Source: Alphaproteobacteria bacterium
Lineage (GTDB): Bacteria > Pseudomonadota > Alphaproteobacteria > Micropepsales > Micropepsaceae
Length of the DNA: 35,576 bases
Assembly (NCBI GenBank): GCA_028869355.1
Contig: JAGWSK010000360.1
Span: forward strand, 1 to 35,576
Reading direction: 5' to 3'
A model generated the notes under the pieces. It was not told where the DNA came from. It did not search any database and was given only the letters and a program-made list of their open reading frames with translations. This document shows positions 23,925 through 32,670 of this stretch, piece by piece. The position numbers were made by a program, and so were the translations under genes. Position 1 is the stretch's first letter. The number at the start of each line of letters is the position of its first letter.

Positions 23925-25021
23925 GCACAGCCCGATCCGATGATGTTGCCCATATGCGCCATGCGCTGCGGCTGGCGGAACGCGCGCTGGGCAGCACCGC
24001 GCCCAATCCCGCGGTTGGTTGTGTCATTGTCCGGGACGACCGGTTGGTGGGCCGCGGCTGGACTCAGCGCGGGGGCCGGCCGCACGCGGAAGCAGTTGCG
24101 CTGGCGCAGGCGCGCAGTGCGGCGTTTGGTGCCACGGCCTATGTCACGCTCGAGCCCTGCGCGCATCATGGGCAAACGCCACCCTGCGCCAATGCGCTTG
24201 CAGAGGCGCAAGTGGCGCGCGTCGTGGCGGCAATGATGGATCCCGATCCGCGTGTTGCCGGTGCGGGATTTGCGCATCTCGATCAGCGCGGGATCGCAGT
24301 CACACGCGGCGTTCTGGAAGCTGATGCCCAGGCGCTGAACGCTGGATTCGTCCGGCGGGTGACGGCGTCGCGCCCGCTGGTCGCGCTGAAAATCGCGCAG
24401 ACTCTGGACGGGCGTGTTGCCGATCCAAATGGCAACAGCCGCTGGATCACCTCCGCGGAAGCGCGCCGGCATGGGCATTTGTTGCGCACACATTATGACG
24501 CGATCATGATCGGGATCGGGACCGTGCTGGCGGATGATCCATTGTTGACGTGCCGCCTGCCTGGCCTTGAACGGCGATCTCCCATACGTGTGGTTCTCGA
24601 TTCGAAGCTGCGATTGCCGCCGGATTCGCAACTGGTGAGGACCGCGCAGGAATGCCCCGTGATGGTGTTCACCCGGGACCAAATCGGCGGTGGTGAATTG
24701 GCCGCCAAGGGGGTGGCAATTGAGCGCGTCCGGCAGGTGGAAAACGGTATCCCTGCGATTGCTACCGTTCTGGAGGCGCTTGCCCGACACGGAATCACGC
24801 GGCTCCTGGTCGAAGGTGGCCCACGCCTGCTGGCTTCAATCGTCAAATCGGGCTTTGCCGATCTGCTGCATCTGTACCGCGCTCCGATGTTCCTGGGCGC
24901 TGCGGGCAAGCCTGCGATCGGGCATGCATGGCAATCCGACCTCATTTCGGCGCCGCGTCTGCGCCTGCTGGAAACGACAATGCTGGGACCGGATCTGCTC
25001 GAAACGTTTTCTTTCTCGTAA
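23921..25021 (+). CDS. ribD: Bifunctional riboflavin-specific deaminase/reductase
   Basis: 366 aa. The N-terminal deaminase domain has TAPNPAVGCVIV, the zinc motif H55-A-E57 (PHAEAVAL) and C80/C89 (TLEPCAHHGQTPPC). The C-terminal reductase domain begins near 150 (RPLVALKIAQTLDGRVA) with NSRWITSAEARRHGHLLR and LLVEGGPRLLAS. It performs the second and third steps of riboflavin synthesis with NADPH. The TTG start at 23921 overlaps nrdR and keeps the family's DDVAHMRHAL N-terminus. ATG 23954 (M12) is the alternative and would cut the first helix. There is an 84-base gap to ribE with no FMN riboswitch pattern. Confidence 0.95.
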   Translation: MSTARSDDVAHMRHALRLAERALGSTAPNPAVGCVIVRDDRLVGRGWTQRGGRPHAEAVALAQARSAAFGATAYVTLEPCAHHGQTPPCANALAEAQVARVVAAMMDPDPRVAGAGFAHLDQRGIAVTRGVLEADAQALNAGFVRRVTASRPLVALKIAQTLDGRVADPNGNSRWITSAEARRHGHLLRTHYDAIMIGIGTVLADDPLLTCRLPGLERRSPIRVVLDSKLRLPPDSQLVRTAQECPVMVFTRDQIGGGELAAKGVAIERVRQVENGIPAIATVLEALARHGITRLLVEGGPRLLASIVKSGFADLLHLYRAPMFLGAAGKPAIGHAWQSDLISAPRLRLLETTMLGPDLLETFSFS

Positions 25022-25105
25022 CTATGGCGGCGGGTCTCCGTCAGACGCCTTCGCCGGCCAACGAGAAGCGTTCCCTCCGTCCTAAGTCTGCTCTACAACC
25101 CGGAT

Positions 25106-25699
25106 ATGTTTACCGGGTTGGTCAGCGATGTCGGTGAGTTGCGCAAAATCGAAAAGCGCGGCGATACGCAGTTCACGATTGCAACACATTACGACGTTGA
25201 CGCCATCGACATCGGTGCCTCGATTGCCTGCTCAGGGATCTGTCTCACCGTAATCGCCAAGGGGAATCCGAATGACCGCTGGTTTGCAGTCAGCGCGTCC
25301 GGCGAAACCACCGGCCGCACAACGATAGGCGAGTGGCAGATGGGGCGGCACATCAATCTGGAGCGCCCGCTCCGCCTGGGTGATGAGCTCGGCGGCCATA
25401 TCGTCGCCGGCCATGTGGATGGCGTGGCAAAAATCATTGCGATCCACCAGGAAGGTGATTCGAAGCGAATGATGGTTGAGATTCCGGCCGCGCTTGCGCG
25501 CTTCGTGGCGCCGAAAGGTTCGGTTGCGCTCGACGGGGTTTCGCTGACCGTCAATGAAGTGGATGGCGCGCGCTTTACCATCAATGTCATTCCGCACACG
25601 CTCGGGGCAACCACTCTGGGCGAAGCAGCCGATGGAACGCGGCTGAATTTCGAGGCCGATCTTCTCGCCCGTTACGTTTCGCGTCTGATCCGGCCATGA
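25106..25699 (+). CDS. ribE: Riboflavin synthase, alpha subunit
   Basis: 197 aa, built of two similar lumazine-binding repeats. Repeat 1 starts MFTGLVSDVGEL and holds IACSGICLTV. Repeat 2 starts near GHIVAGHVDGVAKI and holds VALDGVSLTVNEV, then the C-terminal helix FEADLLARYVSRL. It dismutates two 6,7-dimethyl-8-ribityllumazine molecules to riboflavin. The MFTG start at ATG 25106 is near-invariant in the family, though no Shine-Dalgarno is visible, so expression may depend on upstream translation. Its TGA overlaps the ribBA ATG by 4 bases. The gene is called ribC in some species. Confidence 0.96.
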   Translation: MFTGLVSDVGELRKIEKRGDTQFTIATHYDVDAIDIGASIACSGICLTVIAKGNPNDRWFAVSASGETTGRTTIGEWQMGRHINLERPLRLGDELGGHIVAGHVDGVAKIIAIHQEGDSKRMMVEIPAALARFVAPKGSVALDGVSLTVNEVDGARFTINVIPHTLGATTLGEAADGTRLNFEADLLARYVSRLIRP

Positions 25700-26820
25700 A
25701 CGTTTTTCACGATTACATTTCCGATCTTCCCGACGTTATCGAGGACGCGCGAAACGGCCGCATGTTCATCCTTGTCGATGCCGAGGATCGCGAAAACGAA
25801 GGCGATCTCGTCATCCCGGCGCAGATGTGCACGCCGCAGGCGATCAACTTCATGGCGCGATTCGGACGTGGGCTGATTTGTCTGGCGTTGACCCAGGAAC
25901 GTGCGAGTCAGCTGAAGCTGCCGATGATGGCGGCGGAGAATCGCACCCGGAACCAGACTGCATTCACGGTGTCGATCGAAGCGAGGGAGGGCGTTTCGAC
26001 CGGCATCTCCGCACATGATCGTGCGCATACGATTGCCGTCGCGATCGATCCGACGAAAGGTCCGGACGATATTGTCATGCCGGGCCATGTGTTCCCGCTC
26101 GTCGCCCGTCATGGTGGCGTGCTGGTTCGCGCCGGGCACACCGAAGCCGCAGTCGATATCGCGCGCCTCGCCGGACTGTATCCCGCAGGCGTGATCTGCG
26201 AGATTTTAAATGACGATGGCACGATGGCCCGTTTGCCGGACCTGGTGAAGTTTGCCCAACTGCACGGACTGAAAGTCGGCACCATCGCCGACCTGATTTC
26301 CTACCGGCGGAAATACGATCATTTCGTCAAGCGAATCAAGGAAATGGATTTTGAAAGCCGGAATGGCGGCCATTTTCGCCTGATGATCTATCTCAACACG
26401 ATCGAAAACCAGGAACATGTCGCTCTCGTCAAGGGGGACATTTCCGGACCCGATCCCACGCTCGTCCGCATGCACGCCTACAATCTGTTCGACGATACGC
26501 TGGCCGCCAAATGGGGCCCGGGCGACATTTTCGGCGAATCCATGCGCATGATCGGCAAAGCGGGCAGGGGCGTGATCGTGCTGATTCGGCGCCATCGTAT
26601 TGCACCCGTCGCCGAAGTTCTCGCGCAATCGACCCGGACCATGCCGGACATCGAACAGAGTCGGCTGAAGGAATACGGCGTCGGCGCTCAGATTCTGCTC
26701 GACCTTGGGGTCGAGAACATGATTCTTCTCAGCAATTCGCAACGTCGACCGGTTGCGCTCGAAGGTTACGGGCTGAAGATTCATGAAACGCGGCCCGTAG
26801 TTCCCGGCACGGTGACGTGA
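25696..26820 (+). CDS. ribB: 3,4-dihydroxy-2-butanone 4-phosphate synthase with degenerate GTP cyclohydrolase II-like domain
   Basis: 374 aa. The N-terminal DHBP synthase domain (about 1-200) has the metal/substrate segment VDAEDRENEGDLVIPAQ, FGRGLICLAL, STGISAHDRAHTI and GHVFPLVARHGGVLVRAGHTEA, all complete. The C-terminal domain (about 205-370) aligns in position with GTP cyclohydrolase II. Its zinc-cysteine region is replaced by DDTLAAKWGPGDIFGESMRMI with no cysteine, so cyclohydrolase activity should be absent, as in several alphaproteobacterial RibBA proteins. The active RibA is expected elsewhere. It overlaps ribE (ATGA) upstream and ribH downstream. Confidence 0.95.
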   Translation: MNVFHDYISDLPDVIEDARNGRMFILVDAEDRENEGDLVIPAQMCTPQAINFMARFGRGLICLALTQERASQLKLPMMAAENRTRNQTAFTVSIEAREGVSTGISAHDRAHTIAVAIDPTKGPDDIVMPGHVFPLVARHGGVLVRAGHTEAAVDIARLAGLYPAGVICEILNDDGTMARLPDLVKFAQLHGLKVGTIADLISYRRKYDHFVKRIKEMDFESRNGGHFRLMIYLNTIENQEHVALVKGDISGPDPTLVRMHAYNLFDDTLAAKWGPGDIFGESMRMIGKAGRGVIVLIRRHRIAPVAEVLAQSTRTMPDIEQSRLKEYGVGAQILLDLGVENMILLSNSQRRPVALEGYGLKIHETRPVVPGTVT

Positions 26821-27242
26821 TGCGCGTTCTTGTCGTTGAAGCGCGTTTCTATCCGGACATTTCGGATGCTCTGTACGAGGGCGCCATGAAAGTGCTGACC
26901 GGCGCAGGCGTTACCACGGAACGCGTCGCGGTTCCCGGAGCGCTCGAGATTCCCGGCGCGATCCGCCAGGCCGCCAGCCGATATGACGGATTTGTCGCGC
27001 TCGGTTGTGTCATTCGCGGCGAAACCCATCATTTCGAAATCGTGTCCAATGAATCCGCACGGGGCCTCATGGATTTGACGGTTCGCGACGGTCTGTGCAT
27101 CGGCAACGGCATACTCACCGTAGAAAGCGAAGAGCAGGCGTTGGTCCGCGCCGCACCTGACCGCGGCAACAAGGGCGGAGATGCGGCAAACGCCTGCCTT
27201 GCCCTGGTTCAACTCAAATCGCGAATTGCGCCGGCGCAATGA
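26820..27242 (+). CDS. ribH: 6,7-dimethyl-8-ribityllumazine synthase
   Basis: 140 aa. It joins 5-amino-6-ribitylaminouracil with DHBP to give the riboflavin precursor, normally as a 10- or 60-subunit assembly. It shows VVEARFYPDIS, VPGALEIPGAIR, the active-site VIRGETHHFEIV (H71 likely the catalytic base) and the C-terminal GNKGGDAANACL. ATG 26820 overlaps the ribBA stop by one base; GTG 26817 immediately before is equally usable and would add one Met. Its stop overlaps the nusB ATG by 4 bases. The ribH-nusB junction is widely conserved. Confidence 0.96.
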   Translation: MRVLVVEARFYPDISDALYEGAMKVLTGAGVTTERVAVPGALEIPGAIRQAASRYDGFVALGCVIRGETHHFEIVSNESARGLMDLTVRDGLCIGNGILTVESEEQALVRAAPDRGNKGGDAANACLALVQLKSRIAPAQ

Positions 27243-27721
27243 CGTCGCCGCATGAAGAGCGCAGTGCTGCCCGGCTTGCCGCATTGCAGGCGCTTTATCA
27301 ACTGGAAATGACCGGCAATGCACCGGACGAGGTGATTCAGGAATTCATTGAACATCGCTTCGGAAGGGAGCCGGAAATTGCGGCGGCGCATGACGAAGCA
27401 TTCTTCGCCGATGTGGTACACGGCGTGCTTCGCCATCAGATCGAAATCGACCGTTCGATTGCCCGTTCACTTGCATCGGGCTGGACGCTGGCGCGCATCG
27501 ATTCGATTCTGCGGGCATTGCTGCGTGCGGGGACCTATGAATTGGTCGCCCGCCGGGATGTTCCGGCGAAAGTCGTGATAGATGAATATGTCGAACTCGC
27601 CCGCGATTTTTTCGAAGGAGATGAGGCCGGCTTTGTGAATGCCGTGCTGGACCGGCTGGCACATCGCAAGCGCGCGACGGAATTCGGCGAGGCCCCGCCA
27701 GATGACGAACTCCAGTTCTGA
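27239..27721 (+). CDS. nusB: Transcription antitermination factor NusB
   Basis: 160 aa all-helical RNA-binding protein that with NusE binds boxA and drives rRNA antitermination. It has the N-terminal RSAARLAALQALYQLEMTG, the central LARIDSILRALLRAGTYEL and the C-terminal VPAKVVIDEYVELARDFFEGDEAGFVNAVLDRLA, all hallmarks of NusB. ATG 27239 is in a 4-base overlap with ribH. The 3' end overlaps thiL by 20 bases. The C-terminal 15 residues are variable. Confidence 0.96.
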   Translation: MTSPHEERSAARLAALQALYQLEMTGNAPDEVIQEFIEHRFGREPEIAAAHDEAFFADVVHGVLRHQIEIDRSIARSLASGWTLARIDSILRALLRAGTYELVARRDVPAKVVIDEYVELARDFFEGDEAGFVNAVLDRLAHRKRATEFGEAPPDDELQF

Positions 27722-28703
27722 TCGGCCGCGGCGGCCCGGCGAATTCGAACTGATCGCCAGATATTTTGCGCCGCTCGCAGCCGGTTCGCCCGGCGCTGTT
27801 GGGCTGACCGATGATGCGGGCTTTGTCGGACTTCCGGCGGGTCAGGAAATGGTCGTCACAACAGATGCGGTGATCGAGGGCGTACATTTTCGCCGTGCCG
27901 ATCCGGTGGAAAAGATCGGCGCCAAAGCTTTGCGGGTTAATCTGTCCGATCTCGCGGCCAAGGGCGCCGACCCTGTGGGCTACTTGATGGTGCTTTGTCT
28001 GCCGGCGTGGACGGACGAAAGCTGGATCAGGCAATTTGTTCAGGGGTTGGCGAAGGATCAGGAACTCTTCCAGGTCACGCTGCTGGGCGGCGACACGACG
28101 GCCATTTCGGGTCCTCTGGTCATCAGCATCACCGCGCTGGGCGCGATTCCGGTGGGGGCGGCCATCCATCGTCATGGTGCAAAACCGGGCGATCTCGTCT
28201 TTGTCTCCGGCACGGTCGGGGATGCAGCATGCGGACTTTCACTGCTGCAGGCGGAGAATCCGGCCTTGGGTGCGTCAGAGTCGACACTGATTGAACGATA
28301 TCTATTGCCCGAACCACGGCTTTCGCTTGGGCGCCGCCTTCGCGGCGTTGCCACGGCTGCGCTCGACGTCTCAGACGGGCTGTTGGCAGATTTGAATCAC
28401 ATTGCCGAGGTTTCGCGCGTCCGGATCACAGTCGAAGCGCCACGGCTGCCGCTTTCCGCAGGATATATCCGCCAAAATGGCGGCCATATCGGTGCGCGGG
28501 CACACGCGGCCACGGCCGGCGATGATTATGAGATTGCCTTCACGGCGCCCCCGGAGGACCGCGAAACCATCGCGCGCCTCGCCGCCGAAACCGGCATCGC
28601 AATCAGCGAAATCGGGCGAGTCGAGACTGGCATGGGTGTGCTGCTGATCGATGCGAAGGGGCAACCCGTCCCGGTCGAGCGGCTGGGTTACGTGCATTTT
28701 TAA
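27702..28703 (+). CDS. thiL: Thiamine-monophosphate kinase
   Basis: 333 aa. It phosphorylates thiamine monophosphate to thiamine diphosphate, the cofactor of the PDH E1 encoded in this window. It has GEFELIARYFAPLA, GLTDDAGFV (D37, D38), VVTTDAVIEGVHFR, LRVNLSDLAAKGADP, LLGGDTTA, LDVSDGLLADLNHIA and GDDYEIAF, the full set of PurM-fold ThiL motifs. The frame is open up to 27639, inside nusB, but ATG 27702 places GEFELI at the usual distance. It overlaps nusB by 20 bases and ends the glyA-thiL run. Confidence 0.96.
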   Translation: MTNSSSDRPRRPGEFELIARYFAPLAAGSPGAVGLTDDAGFVGLPAGQEMVVTTDAVIEGVHFRRADPVEKIGAKALRVNLSDLAAKGADPVGYLMVLCLPAWTDESWIRQFVQGLAKDQELFQVTLLGGDTTAISGPLVISITALGAIPVGAAIHRHGAKPGDLVFVSGTVGDAACGLSLLQAENPALGASESTLIERYLLPEPRLSLGRRLRGVATAALDVSDGLLADLNHIAEVSRVRITVEAPRLPLSAGYIRQNGGHIGARAHAATAGDDYEIAFTAPPEDRETIARLAAETGIAISEIGRVETGMGVLLIDAKGQPVPVERLGYVHF

Positions 28704-28853
28704 CGCAGCTTTTGACATATGCGCATAGTTGAACGGCACGCGTGACTTTGGCATGTTCGCGCCGCTTCGTGGCCCGGCGGAAAGGGGATTCCGCCAGTTC
28801 TGCCGCGGGGCGGTTTGTTTCTCCACATTCTGTCTTTCAGAGTAGGACCAAAA
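28704..28853 (+). promoter_or_regulatory. hppA leader with palindrome and hairpin
   Basis: 150 bases between thiL and hppA. TTGACA (28712-28717) is a perfect -35 hexamer, directly followed by the 10-bp palindrome TATGCGCATA (28718-28727); no convincing -10 follows at 17 bases. GGCGGAA (28776-28782), loop AGGGGA, TTCCGCC (28789-28795) is a perfect 7-bp hairpin in the probable 5' untranslated region. AGGA (28844-28847) is the hppA ribosome site. Confidence 0.4.
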
Positions 28854-30992
28854 ATGAGTCTGCCGCTTGCCCTTGTTCTCGTCTGCGGTGTTGTGGCCCT
28901 GATTTACGGGGGCTGGCTGGTGCAGTCGCTGCTCGCCCGATCGCCGGGCACGGCTGAAATGCAGGCAATCGCAGCGGCTATTCAGGAAGGTGCGTCGGCC
29001 TATCTCAATCGCCAGTACACGACCATCGCGATCGCCGGCGTGATCATTTTCATCATCGCCTTTGCGCTGCTCGGCTGGCAGGTCGCCGTCGGATTCCTGG
29101 TAGGCTCGATCCTTTCCGGATCGGCCGGCTACATCGGCATGAACGTGTCGGTACGTGCCAATGTGCGCACCGCCGAGGCGGCGCGGACCGGTCTTGCCGA
29201 GGGTCTTTCGGTTGCGTTCCGGTCCGGCGCGGTGACTGGGCTGCTTGTGGTCGGTCTCGCACTTCTTGGAGTGGCCGGCTATTACACCGTGCTGACGGTT
29301 GTGCTTGGGCTGTCAATCACCGATCCGACCCAGAGCCGTCTTGTGGTGACTGCTCTGGTGGCGCTCGGTTTTGGCGCCTCGCTGATTTCGATCTTCGCCC
29401 GACTTGGCGGCGGCATATTCACCAAGGGCGCGGATGTCGGCGGCGACATGGTGGGCAAGGTTGAGGCCGGCATCCCCGAGGACGATCCGCGCAATCCGGC
29501 CACGATTGCCGACAATGTCGGCGATAATGTCGGTGACTGCGCCGGCATGGCCGCCGACCTGTTCGAGACTTATGTGGTGACGACGGTCGCCACCATGGTC
29601 CTCGCGTCGATCTTTTTCATGGGCGCGGACCGCGTCGCCATGATGCTTTACCCGCTGACCATTGGAGCCGTGTGCATACTGACGTCCATCATCGGCACAT
29701 TTTTCGTGCGACTGGGCAGCAGCGGCAACATCATGGGCGCGCTGTACCGGGGACTCATCGTGACCGGCGTGCTTTCGCTGGCCGCCCTGATCCCGCTCAC
29801 CTGGTGGATTGTTGGTCTCAACACGCAATACGCGATTCTGGGCGGCGCCCGCTTCAACGGCTGGCATCTGTATCTGTGCGGCGTGACCGGTCTTGTCGTG
29901 ACCGGGCTGATCGTCTGGATCACCGAATATTATACCGGAACCAATTTCCGTCCGGTCCAGACGGTGGCCAAGGCATCCATCACCGGATCCGGCACCAACG
30001 TAATTCAAGGGCTGGCGGTAGCGATGGAATCCACAGCGATGCCGGCATTGGTGATTTGTGCAGGCATTATCGTCGGATACCTGTTGGCCGGGCTGTTCGG
30101 GATCGCCATCGCGGTCACGACCATGCTGGCGCTGGCGGGACTGATCGTGGCACTCGATGCGTTCGGCCCGGTGACCGACAACGCCGGTGGAATTGCCGAG
30201 ATGTCGGGCTTGACCGGGGCTGTGCGCAAGACAACCGATGCGCTCGATGCGGTCGGCAATACGACCAAGGCTGTGACCAAAGGCTACGCCATCGGATCGG
30301 CTGCCTTTGGCGCGCTGGTGCTGTTCGCGGCGTATACGGAGGACATCAACTACTTTGTCGCCAATGGCGACAATTTTCCCTATTTCAAGGGCCTCGAGCT
30401 TCCGACCTTCTCGCTTACCGATCCCTGGGTGGTGATCGGTCTGTTCATCGGTGGATTGTTGCCGTTTCTGTTCGGTGGCATCGCCATGACCGCGGTAGGC
30501 CGTGCGGCGAGCGCCGTCGTCGAAGAGGTACGCCGTCAGTTCCGGGAAATGCCGGGCATTATGCAGCGTACCCAAAAGCCGGATTACGGCCGAGCGGTGG
30601 ACATGCTTACCCGCGCCGCAATCCGCGAGATGATCGTGCCCTCGATGCTGCCGGTGCTCTCTCCGATCTTGCTGTTCGTGATCGTGCGCTACATCGCCGG
30701 CCCGACTTCCGGTCTGGAATCGCTCGGCGCGATGCTGCTGGGCGTGATCGTCACCGGGTTATTTGTCGCGATTTCGATGACGTCAGGGGGTGGCGCCTGG
30801 GACAACGCGAAGAAATACATCGAAGATGGTCATTACGGCGGCAAGGGATCTGACGCGCACAAGGCGGCGGTGACCGGCGATACGGTCGGCGATCCGTACA
30901 AGGACACTGCCGGTCCGGCAGTCAATCCGATGATCAAGATCACGAATATCGTGGCGCTGCTGTTGCTCGCGGTACTCGCCCGGCTGGGTTGA
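28854..30992 (+). CDS. hppA: K+-independent H+-translocating membrane pyrophosphatase
   Basis: 712 aa with about 16 transmembrane helices. It hydrolyses pyrophosphate and pumps protons across the inner membrane. The substrate site is in GADVGGDMVGKVEAGIPEDDPRNPATIADNVGDNVGDCAGM (about 193-235), with a second acidic cluster in the C-terminal KKYIEDG and DTVGDPYKDTAGPAVNP. GNTTKAVTKGYAIGSA contains K472 and T475, the residues that mark the K+-independent subclass; the K+-dependent one has Ala at the first position. ATG 28854 is preferred over the upstream frame start at 28815 because AGGA lies 6 bases before it and MSLPLALVLVCG starts the first helix. It converges with bamE, 6 bases apart. Confidence 0.96.
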   Translation: MSLPLALVLVCGVVALIYGGWLVQSLLARSPGTAEMQAIAAAIQEGASAYLNRQYTTIAIAGVIIFIIAFALLGWQVAVGFLVGSILSGSAGYIGMNVSVRANVRTAEAARTGLAEGLSVAFRSGAVTGLLVVGLALLGVAGYYTVLTVVLGLSITDPTQSRLVVTALVALGFGASLISIFARLGGGIFTKGADVGGDMVGKVEAGIPEDDPRNPATIADNVGDNVGDCAGMAADLFETYVVTTVATMVLASIFFMGADRVAMMLYPLTIGAVCILTSIIGTFFVRLGSSGNIMGALYRGLIVTGVLSLAALIPLTWWIVGLNTQYAILGGARFNGWHLYLCGVTGLVVTGLIVWITEYYTGTNFRPVQTVAKASITGSGTNVIQGLAVAMESTAMPALVICAGIIVGYLLAGLFGIAIAVTTMLALAGLIVALDAFGPVTDNAGGIAEMSGLTGAVRKTTDALDAVGNTTKAVTKGYAIGSAAFGALVLFAAYTEDINYFVANGDNFPYFKGLELPTFSLTDPWVVIGLFIGGLLPFLFGGIAMTAVGRAASAVVEEVRRQFREMPGIMQRTQKPDYGRAVDMLTRAAIREMIVPSMLPVLSPILLFVIVRYIAGPTSGLESLGAMLLGVIVTGLFVAISMTSGGGAWDNAKKYIEDGHYGGKGSDAHKAAVTGDTVGDPYKDTAGPAVNPMIKITNIVALLLLAVLARLG

Positions 30993-30998
30993 CTCGGC

Positions 30999-31487
30999 CT
31001 AGGGCGAACCTGGAACCGGCGGCGGTCCGCTGCCGCCCGGGATCGGATTGGGCGGCGCCGCCTGCCCGATTTGCCCCGGCACGGCGTTGAAGATCTGCTG
31101 GAGCAGCGTCAAGTCGCGCCCGCGCGTTGGGGTTTCACGCGTCGCGAAATCGACAACCCGGCCGTCGGCCAGAGTGTATTTGTGCATATCGGTGACTTTG
31201 CCGTCTTTCGCGAATTCTATGGCGAGAATGTTGCGCTCGGTTGCCCGCGGCGCGAAGAACGCGTTCTGCTCCACATGGGCCGACATGTAGTACCAGACGT
31301 CGTTGCCGAAAGTGGCCGAGGTGGACGGATCGCCAAGTTTCTTGCTCACGGTATCTTTGGTGTCCATTCCAACTTTGATGCTGGCGAGTGCCTGTTGATC
31401 GGGCACATAACCACGCTGATTTTCGACCGGAACGCAGCCGATCAGGATTGTGACTGCTGCTAACGTCGGAAAACTCAGGCGGCGCAT
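30999..31487 (-). CDS. bamE: BamE-like outer membrane protein assembly lipoprotein
   Basis: 162 aa. A lipoprotein signal peptide ends in LIGC with C18 as the lipidation site, so it should be an outer-membrane lipoprotein facing the periplasm. The SmpA/OmlA (BamE) domain follows: IKVGMDTKDTVSKKLGDPSTSATFGNDVWYYMS and RNILAIEFAKDGKVTDMHKY. BamE stabilises the BamA-BamD contact in beta-barrel insertion. The C-terminal 25 residues are Pro/Gly-rich and unlike E. coli BamE. ATG 31487 is chosen over ATG 31502 because GAGAG precedes it and it gives a standard signal length. It is divergent from the bc1 chaperone gene. Confidence 0.9.
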   Translation of the reverse strand: MRRLSFPTLAAVTILIGCVPVENQRGYVPDQQALASIKVGMDTKDTVSKKLGDPSTSATFGNDVWYYMSAHVEQNAFFAPRATERNILAIEFAKDGKVTDMHKYTLADGRVVDFATRETPTRGRDLTLLQQIFNAVPGQIGQAAPPNPIPGGSGPPPVPGSP

Positions 31488-31572
31488 TACACAGTCTCTC
31501 ATGGCTAACCCATAGCTGCCCGAAAACGCTTTAGTTTTGCCGTGGAAAATGTTGCAAGTCCATCAGGATAGC

Positions 31573-32112
31573 ATGGATATGTTCAACAGATTACGCAAGC
31601 CGGCGCGGCCTTCTGCGGTGCAGGATTTGTACCGCGCGTTGATTGCACGCTCGCGGGAAAAGACTTTCTACCAGGAATGGCACGTCCCCGACACGATCGA
31701 CGGGCGTTTCGATCTGCTGACATTGCATGCCTTTCTGATCTTCGACGCGCTCAGCGGGCAAGGGCCGGCGGCGGCGGAATCGGGCAGCAAGCTTGCCGAT
31801 GTGATCTTTACCGGTTTTGACGAGGCCCTTCGCGAACTCGGGATCAGCGACTTCGGCATGGGACGGCGTATCCGGAACATGGCGGACGCTTTTTATGGCC
31901 GGCTGCATCATTATGGGCTTGCCCGTACACAACCTGAACTTGCTGCCGCAGTGCAACGCAATCTCTACCGTGGCGATAGCGAACGTAACGATGAAGCGGC
32001 CGGGTTGGCATCCTATATGATGGCGGCGCGGGTTCGGCTGAAAGCCGATGTACCGGCAGTGTTGGCTGGAAAACCCGACTTCGGACCACTTCCCGCGCGG
32101 TTGGATCGGTAA
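31573..32112 (+). CDS. Ubiquinol-cytochrome c chaperone family protein (Cbp3/UQCC1-like)
   Basis: 179 aa. The region ALIARSREKTFYQEWHVPDTIDGRFDLLTLHAFLIFDAL followed by ISDFGMGRRIRNMADAFYGRLHHY is the pattern of the ubiquinol-cytochrome c chaperone family. Its mitochondrial member Cbp3 assists cytochrome b in bc1 assembly; the role in bacteria is inferred from homology. Start choice is open: TTG 31537, ATG 31549, ATG 31573 or ATG 31579 are in frame. AGGA (31565-31568) favours 31573 or 31579. Its TAA overlaps the yceD ATG by one base, so the two are co-translated. Confidence 0.88.
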   Translation: MDMFNRLRKPARPSAVQDLYRALIARSREKTFYQEWHVPDTIDGRFDLLTLHAFLIFDALSGQGPAAAESGSKLADVIFTGFDEALRELGISDFGMGRRIRNMADAFYGRLHHYGLARTQPELAAAVQRNLYRGDSERNDEAAGLASYMMAARVRLKADVPAVLAGKPDFGPLPARLDR

Positions 32113-32651
32113 TGAGCGGCAACCCTCAGTTTTCAAGTTTCTACGATCTCACAAATCTCCCTGACCAGGGCGCCGGCGTGACCATCGCGCCTGGCGCTGA
32201 GGAGCGGGCGCAGATCGCCGCCTGGTTGAATATCGACTCGCTTGAGGGCCTGAAGGCTTCGATCAAGTTGAGCCGGACTGCGTCCGGCCGATTCCTGTAT
32301 CGTGCACATTTTGATGCCGATGTGGTGCAGGCCTCCGTTGTCACTCTTGAACCCGTCTATTCGCATCTTTCATCCGATTTCGAGCGGTCCTACCAGCTGG
32401 CTCCCAATACGTCGCGGTCCAGCCGGAAGCGCACCACCCCGCCTGTGGTGGCGCTCAACCAGGAGGACGAGGATGCGTCCGAATTCGTGGATTCGCCGGT
32501 CATCGATATTGCCGCCCCGATCCTTGAGGAGCTGAGTCTGGCACTGGATCCCTATCCGCGACGGGAGGGAGAGGCCTTTGCGCAGCCGGAGCGTGCGGAA
32601 AACGCGCCAAATAACCCGTTTGCGATCCTGAAAAAGCTCAAGCGATCCTGA
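32112..32651 (+). CDS. YceD/DUF177 family protein
   Basis: 179 aa. In bacteria this family lies directly before rpmF and is linked to accumulation of 23S rRNA and to plastid/bacterial ribosome biogenesis. The match rests on a YDLTNLPDQGAGVTIAPGAEERAQIAAWLNIDSLEGLKASIKLSR N-terminal half, the TASGRFLYRAHFDADVVQASVVTLEPV core and the acidic DEDASEFVDSPVIDIAAPILEELSLALDPYPR segment, plus position. The cysteine pair found in some relatives is absent. The C-terminus ends NPFAILKKLKRS, a frequent ending in the family. Its stop overlaps the next hairpin. It is 96 bases before rpmF. Confidence 0.9.
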   Translation: MSGNPQFSSFYDLTNLPDQGAGVTIAPGAEERAQIAAWLNIDSLEGLKASIKLSRTASGRFLYRAHFDADVVQASVVTLEPVYSHLSSDFERSYQLAPNTSRSSRKRTTPPVVALNQEDEDASEFVDSPVIDIAAPILEELSLALDPYPRREGEAFAQPERAENAPNNPFAILKKLKRS

Positions 32652-32670
32652 AGGGGCACCCAGGCCCCTT
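32651..32670 (+). terminator. Hairpin at the end of the DUF177 gene
   Basis: AAGGGGC (32651-32657), loop ACCCAG, GCCCCTT (32664-32670) is a perfect 7-bp stem starting at the last base of the stop codon. It resembles an intrinsic terminator stem but is followed by GCGG rather than a T-run, so it is probably partial or an RNA-processing/stability element before rpmF. Confidence 0.4.

Noticed and set aside
25022..25105. FMN riboswitch before ribE
   Set aside because: The 84-base gap is too short and lacks the conserved RFN element segments; the rib genes are embedded in a longer operon.
29313..30575. Long minus-strand open frame (420 codons) opposite hppA
   Set aside because: Antisense to the conserved core of hppA, with composition typical of a GC-rich shadow frame.
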